DNA from: Tetragenococcus halophilus subsp. halophilus DSM 20339
Lineage (GTDB): Bacteria; Bacillota; Bacilli; Lactobacillales; Enterococcaceae
DNA length: 64,000 nt
Assembly (NCBI RefSeq): GCF_003841405.1
Contig: NZ_PXYA01000002.1
Location: forward strand, 310,001 to 374,000
Direction of reading: 5' to 3'
The stretch's first letter is position 1; the number at the start of each line of letters is the position of its first letter. Shown piece after piece: positions 57,609 through 64,000 of this stretch. A model generated the notes under the pieces. That model saw only the letters and a list, made by a program, of their open reading frames with translations. It ran no database searches and was not told the DNA's origin. The position numbers and the translations under genes were made by a program.

Positions 57609-58724
57609 TCATCCTTTTTCTACATATTCTCTTGGTACACGATTTGAAATTAAGCAAGCCACTTCATAATTATTTGTACCTTTATATGTAGCGATATCTT
57701 GCAAGGTGATTTCATTTGTTCCATCTTTTCCCACTAAGGTTACTTTTGTACCTTCTTTTACTTTTTCCGGCAAACGTACCATGATTTGGTCCATACATAC
57801 ACGTCCTACAACTTCACAGAATTCACCGTTAATCAGTACGTGAAATCCCTGTAGATCACGAGTAAACCCGTCGGCATAACCAATCGGTATGGTAGCAATC
57901 CATTCCTCAGTTTTTGTTTCATAAGTTTTACCGTAACCAATACCATAGCCTTTAGGTAATTTTTTTGTTTGAACAATCTCTGAAACTAGAGAGAGGGCTG
58001 GGACTAAAGGATAAGTAGAAGTAAGTGCTGTTCCGGAAGGATTTAACCCATACATTGCTATACCCAAACGAACCATATTCCCTATGTCCTGATGCCACAT
58101 AGCAGTTGCGCTATTGGCCGTATGAACATACTTAGGTTGATAAGGTAATGTATTTAGTATCTCATTAAAATAACGGCTCTGAGCTTGAAAATATTGTACA
58201 TCTTCTTGGTCAGCCGTAGCAAAATGCGTAAAAATACCTTCCCAATAAAAGTTCTGTTCTTTTTCAATAACTGCTAGTGCTTGTGTTGTTTCTTCTGCAT
58301 TTAAAAAACCGATTCGACCCATGCCAGTGTCTATTTTAATATGTAAATGTAGTGTTAAAGAACTGTCCTTTAAGTATACAGCTGCTTCTTTCAACCACTC
58401 GATCTCTGCCACTGGTACAGATAAGTGATAAGCTGCAGCTAATGCTGCATCAGCCGGAGAAATAATCCCTAAAATAAGAATGGGCTGTGTGATCCCACTA
58501 TGGCGTAATTCTATAGCTTCATCAAGTGTAGCAGTACAAAATCCTTGAGCGCCAGCTTTTAAAGCAACTTTCGCAACAGAAACCGCACCGTGTCCGTAAC
58601 CATCTGCTTTAACTACAGCAAAGATTTCTTTTTCTGGATGACGTTGCTTTTCTTGTACGATATTTTGCCAAATAGCATTTAAGTCGATCACTGCTTTTGT
58701 TGGACGGTGATATGAAATAACCAA
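57609..58724 (-). CDS. alr: Alanine racemase
   Basis: A PLP enzyme that makes D-alanine for peptidoglycan. The 371-residue protein has the PLP lysine in [12 protein letters not shown], the substrate Tyr region [14 protein letters not shown], and [13 protein letters not shown]. The start is TTG at 58724 after AAGGAA. It is normally cotranscribed with acpS, but the IS110 element now separates them. A small hairpin (ACCTG/CAGGT) lies just upstream at about 58770-58785. Confidence 0.95.
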   Translation of the reverse strand: MVISYHRPTKAVIDLNAIWQNIVQEKQRHPEKEIFAVVKADGYGHGAVSVAKVALKAGAQGFCTATLDEAIELRHSGITQPILILGIISPADAALAAAYHLSVPVAEIEWLKEAAVYLKDSSLTLHLHIKIDTGMGRIGFLNAEETTQALAVIEKEQNFYWEGIFTHFATADQEDVQYFQAQSRYFNEILNTLPYQPKYVHTANSATAMWHQDIGNMVRLGIAMYGLNPSGTALTSTYPLVPALSLVSEIVQTKKLPKGYGIGYGKTYETKTEEWIATIPIGYADGFTRDLQGFHVLINGEFCEVVGRVCMDQIMVRLPEKVKEGTKVTLVGKDGTNEITLQDIATYKGTNNYEVACLISNRVPREYVEKG

Positions 58725-58819
58725 AATTCATTTCCTTCTTTCTACTACAATATATTTATGGTTTATAAGACCTGATGAACAGGTTCTTTTATCCAGCTCG
58801 TTGTTTAAGCTGTTATAAT

Positions 58820-58985
58820 GAGGAGGCAATCGGGTATATCGACTTTCTTTCTTGGACTTAGCGTCCGTAATTTAGACTGATAACCCGCACCTCATTTGCA
58901 GCGTTCGTTTTATGCAGGTTGAACTGCTGTCCTACAGTACGTTCGTGTCACACCCCAGTAGATTGAATAGGCAATGAGTCAAACG
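58820..58985 (+). ncRNA. Candidate bridge RNA of the IS110 element
   Basis: Downstream of the left-end TATAAT is a region that can fold into two loops. In the first, CGGGT-A-TATC (58831-58840) pairs with GATAACCCG (58879-58887), enclosing a GGAC/GTCC hairpin (58854-58866); the strand 58867-58875 (GTAATTTAG) can pair with the target 60363-60371 with seven Watson-Crick pairs, one G-U and one mismatch. Further on, ATTTGCAG (58894-58901) is identical to the right end at 60354-60361, TGCAGGTT (58913-58920) nearly so, and ACAG (58934-58937) complements the left end. The expected left-target guide is not recognisable. Extent and fold are inferred. Confidence 0.55.
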
Positions 58986-59027
58986 GGTCTTTATCCATTG
59001 CAATTTTTTTAAAGGAGTGACGAATTT

Positions 59028-60239
59028 ATGAATCGAAACGCTGTAGGTATTGACGTCGCTAAGGGTAAAAGCATGGTAGCTATTCTTCGCCCCTTTGGAG
59101 AAGTGGTTTCTTCCCCCTTTGAAGTTCACCACACCTCCGATGAGATCCGTTCTTTAATTGAACAGATTCAATCCGTTCCAGGAGAAACGCGTATCGTTCT
59201 GGAACATACAGGGCGTTATCATGAACCCCTCGTCCACGAGCTTTCCCAAGCCCACCTCTTTATCAGCCCCGTTAATCCTAAACTGATCAAAGATTTTCGA
59301 ACCCCCTCTCTTCGTAAAGTAAAGTCAGACAAGACCGATGCATTAAAGATCGCCCGCTATGCTCTTGACAGTTGGCCAGAATTGAAACAGTATGGACCTA
59401 TGAACGAAATACGGAATCAATTAAAAACCATGAACCGACAGTTTGACTTTTATATGAAGCATAAAACCGCTATGAAAAACAACTTGATTGGGGTCCTCGA
59501 TCAAACCTATCCAGGAGCCAACGCCTACTTTAGTAGTCCTGCTCGCAATAACGGACACCAGAAGTGGGTAGATTTTGTCACGACTTACTGGCATGTGGAC
59601 TGCGTTCGTCAAAAGACGCTCCCGGCTTTTATCGACCATTACCAAAATTGGTGTCAACGCAAGAAGTACAACTTCAATCCAACAAAAGCGAAAGAAATTT
59701 ATGAAGGCGCTAAGAAGCTTGTTCCTGTACTTCCTAAAGACCCTTTGACTCACCAATTAGTAAAGCAGGCGGTCGAACAATTAAACACGGCTTCCATCAC
59801 CGTAGAGGGACTCCGAACCTTGATGAATGAAACGGCAGCCAAGCTCCCAGAGTACACGATCGTCATGGCCATGAAAGGCGTCGGCCCTTCTCTCGGTCCT
59901 CAGTTGATGGCTGAAATCGGAGATGTGACACGATTTACTCATAAAAGCGCCATCACGGCATTTGCGGGCGTTGATCCAGGTGTGAATCAATCGGGAGCCT
60001 ATGAACAAAAGGGAGTCCGTGCTTCTAAGAGAGGCTCTTCCACCTTACGTAAAACGTTGTTTCAAGTCATGGACGTATTGATCAAGACACAACCCCAAGA
60101 AGATGCCGTCTATCAATTTCTGGATAAAAAGCGAGCCCAAGGGAAGCCCTATTATGTTTACATGACGGCAGGGGCGAATAAGTTCCTTCGCATTTACTAC
60201 GGAAGAGTCAAAGAATATTTAAATGCTCTTTCCCAGTAA
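59028..60239 (+). CDS. IS110-family transposase (DEDD recombinase)
   Basis: A 403-residue recombinase with an N-terminal RuvC-like DEDD domain: GIDVAKGKSM (Asp9), VLEHTGRYHEPL (Glu) and KSDKTDALKIARYA (Asp pair), then a coiled-coil part and a C-terminal domain with the catalytic serine region GVDPGVNQSGAYEQKG. It moves the element through a circular intermediate. The ATG at 59028 follows AAAGGAG. The gene is intact, so the element may be mobile. Confidence 0.94.
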   Translation: MNRNAVGIDVAKGKSMVAILRPFGEVVSSPFEVHHTSDEIRSLIEQIQSVPGETRIVLEHTGRYHEPLVHELSQAHLFISPVNPKLIKDFRTPSLRKVKSDKTDALKIARYALDSWPELKQYGPMNEIRNQLKTMNRQFDFYMKHKTAMKNNLIGVLDQTYPGANAYFSSPARNNGHQKWVDFVTTYWHVDCVRQKTLPAFIDHYQNWCQRKKYNFNPTKAKEIYEGAKKLVPVLPKDPLTHQLVKQAVEQLNTASITVEGLRTLMNETAAKLPEYTIVMAMKGVGPSLGPQLMAEIGDVTRFTHKSAITAFAGVDPGVNQSGAYEQKGVRASKRGSSTLRKTLFQVMDVLIKTQPQEDAVYQFLDKKRAQGKPYYVYMTAGANKFLRIYYGRVKEYLNALSQ

Positions 60240-60362
60240 TTTTTTTCACATACCTCCTCTTTTCAAACCAGCAAAATCGATGGTTCTATTTGTGCTGCTT
60301 AATTTTCTGCACAAAACTTTTTGCCTAAAAGTCTAATTTCCTATTGACTTTTTATTTGCAGG

Positions 60363-60713
60363 CTAAGTTTCCAAAATAATTTGTGCCAAAGCTAAGTCAT
60401 CAGTATGAGTAATGGAAACAAACGCTGTTCCCTCAAACGGTGAAGCAGTGACGACTGGCGCTCCAACCGCGTTGGATAAAACCTCCATTTCCTGAAAAGA
60501 TATTTTTCCAATACCAGTACCCCAAGCTTTAGAAAATGCTTCTTTACAAGCATAACGTCCCCCTAAAAATTCAACTTGTCGTTTGGTGGATAGCTGTGAA
60601 AATAATTGTTGTTCATTTTCAGTCAAAATACGTTGAATCAACTTTGGTTTTTCTTTAATAATTGTTTTAATACGTGCTAATTCGACCACGTCTAGCCCAA
60701 TACCATAAATCAT
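60363..60713 (-). CDS. acpS: Holo-[acyl-carrier-protein] synthase
   Basis: Transfers 4'-phosphopantetheine from CoA to acyl carrier protein. The 116-residue protein has IYGIGLDVVELARI with the metal-binding Asp and the motif LGGRYACKEAFSKAWG with Glu and Lys. Its TAG stop (60363-60365) contains the CT core of the IS110 insertion and is preserved. alr used to follow directly. Confidence 0.95.
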   Translation of the reverse strand: MIYGIGLDVVELARIKTIIKEKPKLIQRILTENEQQLFSQLSTKRQVEFLGGRYACKEAFSKAWGTGIGKISFQEMEVLSNAVGAPVVTASPFEGTAFVSITHTDDLALAQIILET

Positions 60714-60790
60714 CTCATTTTCCCTTTTCTTAGAATTTACACTTATTTTATCAAACTTTTTTGAAAAACTATATATATTTATATGAAAAC

Positions 60791-60831
60791 AAAAAAATGA
60801 TTGAGAAATTTAAATTTCTCAATCATTTTTC
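60791..60831 (-). terminator. Terminator between cshA and acpS
   Basis: AAAAATGATTGAGAAATTT and AAATTTCTCAATCATTTTT form a perfect palindromic stem with T runs on both strands. It ends cshA transcription on the minus strand. Confidence 0.9.
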
Positions 60832-62349
60832 TTAACCCTTACCGTTTCGAATCACAAAATCTTGTTTCTTTTCGTTTCCACGTCGGCTTTTTTTAGGATA
60901 ACTATTTTTGTTTCCTTGGTTTTTATTATTCTTTTTATAGTAATCATTATTATTTTTCCGCCGATTACCATTACTATTATTACGGTCGCGCGAGTAATTC
61001 TTCCGACGTCCTTTATTTGATTTACCCTTAGGTAACGGACGTTCTGGTGTGATTTTTACTGGCACTGATTCCGCAGGATCTTTAGCTAACGTCTTTAATA
61101 ATAATGCTGCTAAATCTTGAGCTGAATAATGCTCCAACAATTCACTAGCATCTTTAGTGTATTTATCCAAGCCATTTTCGTTCATCTTTTCGTCAATTAA
61201 TTCTACCGCTTGAGAAACTTGACCTTTGAACGCTTCTTTATCAGAAGGTGGACGCATAGATGTCATACGTTTTTTCGTTAAGTTTTCAATAACGTGCAAA
61301 TAATTCATTTCATTGGGCGTTACAAAAGTCACTGACATCCCGCTTTTACCAGCGCGGCCAGTCCTTCCAATACGGTGCACATAACTTTCTGGGTCTTGAG
61401 GAATGTCATAATTATACACGTGAGTGACCCCAGAAATGTCTAAGCCTCTTGCGGCTACATCAGTTGCAACTAAAATATCCAAACGACCCTTTTTAAAGGA
61501 TTGTAAAATATTCATCCGTTTTTGTTGAGAAAGATCTCCATGGATCCCTTCTGCTTTATAACCACGGGCTTCCAGTCCACGTGCGATTTCGTCAACACGG
61601 CGTTTGGTGCGGGCAAAAATAAGTGTTAGTTCTGGCAATTGAACGTCAAAAAGACGCGTCATAATATCGAATTTCTCATAATCTTTTGCCTTTACATAAT
61701 ATTGGTCAATGGAATCGGCTGTCATTTCTTTAGCTTTGATTCGAACATGATGGGGATCTTTCATGAATTTTACGCCAATACTTTTAATTTCTTTAGGCAT
61801 TGTAGCTGAAAATAACAATGTTTGACGTTGTTCAGGGACTTGGGCAATAATTTTTTCAATATCTTCCAAAAAGCCCATATTCAACATTTCATCTGCTTCA
61901 TCTAGAACCAACGTTTCAACTGTAGAAAGTTTTAATGTACGACGATTGATATGATCAAGCATCCGTCCGGGCGTTCCTACAACAATTTGTGGATTATCTT
62001 TTAATTGACGAATTTGTCTGCCAATATCTGCTCCACCATAAACCGCTTGTACCCGAATTTTCTTCTCTTTTCCTAAACGAAATAGCTCTTCTTGGGTTTG
62101 AATTGCCAATTCCCGTGTAGGTGCAATGACCAAGCCTTGAATTTGTTTCTTTTTACCATCTATCTTGTCTAACATAGGCAAGCCAAAGGCAGCTGTTTTC
62201 CCCGTACCTGTTTGCGCTTGGCCAATGACATCTTTTCCTTCCATCGCTAATGGAATTGTTTCTGCTTGTATCGGCGTTGCTTCTTCAAAACCGATTTTTG
62301 TCACAGCATCCAATAATTCTTGTGACAAATTTAATTCTTTAAACTTCAA
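60832..62349 (-). CDS. cshA: DEAD-box RNA helicase CshA
   Basis: An ATP-dependent RNA helicase of the degradosome and ribosome-assembly type. The 505-residue protein has the Q motif ([14 protein letters not shown]), [29 protein letters not shown], and [13 protein letters not shown], followed by a C-terminal tail of about 80 residues rich in Asn, Lys and Arg ([14 protein letters not shown]), probably RNA-binding. GAGGAGG precedes the ATG. Its place between murF and acpS is the usual one in Lactobacillales. Confidence 0.96.
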   Translation of the reverse strand: MKFKELNLSQELLDAVTKIGFEEATPIQAETIPLAMEGKDVIGQAQTGTGKTAAFGLPMLDKIDGKKKQIQGLVIAPTRELAIQTQEELFRLGKEKKIRVQAVYGGADIGRQIRQLKDNPQIVVGTPGRMLDHINRRTLKLSTVETLVLDEADEMLNMGFLEDIEKIIAQVPEQRQTLLFSATMPKEIKSIGVKFMKDPHHVRIKAKEMTADSIDQYYVKAKDYEKFDIMTRLFDVQLPELTLIFARTKRRVDEIARGLEARGYKAEGIHGDLSQQKRMNILQSFKKGRLDILVATDVAARGLDISGVTHVYNYDIPQDPESYVHRIGRTGRAGKSGMSVTFVTPNEMNYLHVIENLTKKRMTSMRPPSDKEAFKGQVSQAVELIDEKMNENGLDKYTKDASELLEHYSAQDLAALLLKTLAKDPAESVPVKITPERPLPKGKSNKGRRKNYSRDRNNSNGNRRKNNNDYYKKNNKNQGNKNSYPKKSRRGNEKKQDFVIRNGKG

Positions 62350-62501
62350 ATAAATCCTCCTCTTTAAAAAACATGAAAAAGATTACTTTTTCCTTTTCAC
62401 TTTTGTGAAGCGTCTGCTTTTTTCTGTGATCACTTAAAACCTGTCCCCAAATAAGGTTTAAAGCATCGTTTCTACCGAAAAACCGCTTCTTGAAGGCATT
62501 A

Positions 62502-62547
62502 GAAAAGGCTAGGACAAAACATACTCTTTTTTTGTCTTAGCCTCATT
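62502..62547 (-). terminator. Terminator of murF
   Basis: On the minus strand GGCTAAGACAAAA pairs with TTTTGTCCTAGCC. The whole gap 62350-62690 holds this hairpin, the promoter region of cshA, and no gene that I can see. Confidence 0.75.
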
Positions 62548-62690
62548 TGAATTTATTCTGACGAATTTTACTATTTTTAACCTATAAAAGGTAGCGTTGT
62601 TTATCAGTTATTTCAATATATACTTCATCTTTCGGCACGTCCATTAGTATAGCATAATTTGAAACTTTCAGCAAGTTTGCAAGCTTCATT

Positions 62691-64000
62691 TCACTTTTCT
62701 TGTAAAGCCGTGATAACTTCTGCCAATCCCATACCATTACTCCCTTTTAAAAGCACCGAGTCTTGCGCTTGAATATCTCTTTTGATAGCTTCTATCATTT
62801 CTTTTTTTCTATCCTCAGTAAAATAAAAAACATCTTTATTGCTATCTTTTAATACCTGATATAAAGCCTCCATGTCAGAACCGTATAGATAAACTTCGGC
62901 CAAGGAATCACCAATATGTTTTGCCATTTGGCGATGCATTTGTTTAGAATCTTTTCCTAATTCAAGCATATCTGCCAATACAGCAATCTTTCTGCCTGGC
63001 AATGTTAATTCAGCAAAGCTATCTAACACTAACCCCATCGCTGTGGGATTTGCATTATATACATCGCTTAGGATATCCGCTCCGTTAGCGGCTTTACTCC
63101 ATTGCGTACGATCTTTGGTTAAATGAAAATTCTTTAGACCCGCTGCGATTTCTTCATTACTTAGGCCAAAATAATGGCCAAAACTATAAGCAACCAAGGC
63201 ATTTTTGACATTATAGCTTCCAATAACAGGAATCAAAAAGTTTTTTCCATCAATGGAAAACTCTGTACTTTGTTTTGTAGTATTTAATACCTCAGCTTGA
63301 ACCATCCCTTCTTTTAAACCAAAAGTTACTACTTTTTGATTTAAAGGACGAATAAGTGGAGATAATAGAGGTTCATCTACAGGAATAAACAATACACCGT
63401 CTTTCTTTAAACCAGCAGCAATTTCCATTTTGCCTTTTGCAATACCTTCTCGTGAGCCCAAGCTTTCAATATGAGCCTCACCGATTAAAGTAATCGCTGC
63501 TGCATCTGGCTGGCCTATCTGAGAAAGAAGTGTTAAATCACCTGCGTGATCCATTCCCATTTCCAAGACTAAAATCTCTGTTGTTTCAGGCATGTGTAAA
63601 ATCGTATAAGGCAAACCCAATTCGTTATTATAATTTCCTTGTGTTTTATACGTTTGATACTTTTGCGCCAAAACTGCTTCTGTCATATCTTTAGTCGTTG
63701 TTTTGCCGTTACTTCCTGTGATCGCCAGAACTTTAGGCGCAAGTTTTTGTCGATAGTAACTAGCTAATTTTTGGAAAGCTTTTTTGGTATCTGACACAAA
63801 AAATACAAATAAACCTGCTGGTGCTTCAGATACATCTTCACTCCAAAGTGTAGCAATCGCGCCACTTTCTTGGGCATAGGCAGCAAACTCATGGCCATCT
63901 CGTGTTCCCTTTAAAGGAACAAAGAGATCTCCTGTGGTTATTTTTCTACTATCAAATTCAACATTTGTAATCTTTTGTTCGCTAGTTTGAGAGCTTCCCA
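62691..64000 (-). CDS. murF: UDP-N-acetylmuramoyl-tripeptide--D-Ala-D-Ala ligase, 5' end outside window
   Basis: MurF adds D-Ala-D-Ala to the cell-wall precursor. The frame continues to the right window edge (VEFDSRKITTGDLFVPLKGT near the edge is the N-terminal MurF domain), so the ATG at 63797 is only internal. Motifs: VLAITGSNGKTTTKDMT (ATP loop), YNNELGLPYTILHMPE, VLEMGMDHAGDL and VYNANPTAMG. About 436 residues are visible of the usual 450. D-alanine for the dipeptide comes from alr downstream. Confidence 0.95.
   Translation of the reverse strand, partial: GSSQTSEQKITNVEFDSRKITTGDLFVPLKGTRDGHEFAAYAQESGAIATLWSEDVSEAPAGLFVFFVSDTKKAFQKLASYYRQKLAPKVLAITGSNGKTTTKDMTEAVLAQKYQTYKTQGNYNNELGLPYTILHMPETTEILVLEMGMDHAGDLTLLSQIGQPDAAAITLIGEAHIESLGSREGIAKGKMEIAAGLKKDGVLFIPVDEPLLSPLIRPLNQKVVTFGLKEGMVQAEVLNTTKQSTEFSIDGKNFLIPVIGSYNVKNALVAYSFGHYFGLSNEEIAAGLKNFHLTKDRTQWSKAANGADILSDVYNANPTAMGLVLDSFAELTLPGRKIAVLADMLELGKDSKQMHRQMAKHIGDSLAEVYLYGSDMEALYQVLKDSNKDVFYFTEDRKKEMIEAIKRDIQAQDSVLLKGSNGMGLAEVITALQEK

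Larger units (their letters stand above)
58810..60362 (+). mobile_element. IS110-family insertion sequence
   Basis: A 1.55-kb element with one recombinase gene, no terminal inverted repeats and no direct target repeats, as usual for IS110. The ends were placed by the CT dinucleotide found on both sides (58810-58811 and 60363-60364). With those ends, joining right end to left end puts TTGACT (60344-60349) exactly 17 bp from TATAAT (58814-58819). The non-coding 58812-59027 lies on the 5' side of the gene, where IS110-group elements encode the bridge RNA. The element is inserted at the acpS stop codon, facing the opposite way. Confidence 0.82.

Noticed and set aside
58725-59027. A protein gene between alr and the transposase
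   Set aside because: No open frame of useful length with a ribosome site; the region is better explained as the IS left end and candidate RNA.
63797-63797. murF start at the ATG at 63797
   Set aside because: The frame continues upstream with typical MurF N-terminal sequence to the window edge, so this ATG is internal.

Overview
The window is chromosomal DNA of a low-GC Gram-positive bacterium of the Lactobacillales, most likely Enterococcaceae and probably Tetragenococcus; this is inferred from gene content and order only. The grounds are the protein families (ComG pilus operon, PepV, PepA, the mevalonate pathway, a water-forming NADH oxidase, a hisS-aspS operon with a T-box, a murF-cshA-acpS-alr-mazF order), a four-gene OpuC-type osmolyte transporter, and strongly acidic surface-exposed segments that would suit a salt-tolerant organism. 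No rRNA, tRNA, prophage or CRISPR array was seen.

Layout. 1-5.9 kb: start of trxB, a frameshifted apbE, a HhH-GPD glycosylase, an AtuA/DUF4387 pair, a 41-bp tandem repeat and uvrC. 6-16 kb: a possible redox group (TDT transporter, C_GCAxxG_C_C protein, MsrA), a P-loop kinase, rlmH and htrA separated by a cluster of DnaA boxes, then YtpR, a universal stress protein, a thioredoxin, PepA, an aadE remnant and PepV. 16-24 kb: a second 41-bp repeat, nnrD, ackA, a methyltransferase and the complete comGA-GG operon. 24-31 kb: an OatA-like acyltransferase, a YitT protein, and aspS-hisS behind a T-box whose leader has gained 153-bp tandem repeats. 31-36 kb: a thioesterase, a 55-residue ORF, a FUSC-like membrane protein, a group II intron wedged between rplT and its terminator, and infC-rpmI-rplT with its leader. 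36-44 kb: an OppA lipoprotein, a PucR regulator divergent from two CodA-like amidohydrolases, NADH oxidase, and a deoxynucleoside kinase remnant. 44-48 kb: the mevalonate kinase, decarboxylase, phosphomevalonate kinase and type 2 IPP isomerase operon, making isopentenyl diphosphate from mevalonate and isomerising it. 48-56 kb: yajC, tgt, a DUF975 protein, queA and opuCA-CB-CC-CD. 56-64 kb: proC, a small membrane protein, mazF without a visible mazE, alr, an IS110-family element, acpS, cshA and the 3' part of murF.

The most interesting item is the IS110-family element at 58810-60362. It sits on the acpS stop codon. Its two ends, if joined in a circle, would build a promoter with exactly 17 bp between TTGACT and TATAAT. 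The non-coding region between that promoter and the recombinase gene folds on paper like a bridge RNA and holds short segments that match or complement the element's ends and its insertion site. One expected guide (left target) does not match, so this remains a hypothesis. Other points of interest are the origin-like DnaA-box cluster between rlmH and htrA, the structured repeats in the hisS leader, the intron between rplT and its terminator, and the possible G-tract frameshift in apbE.
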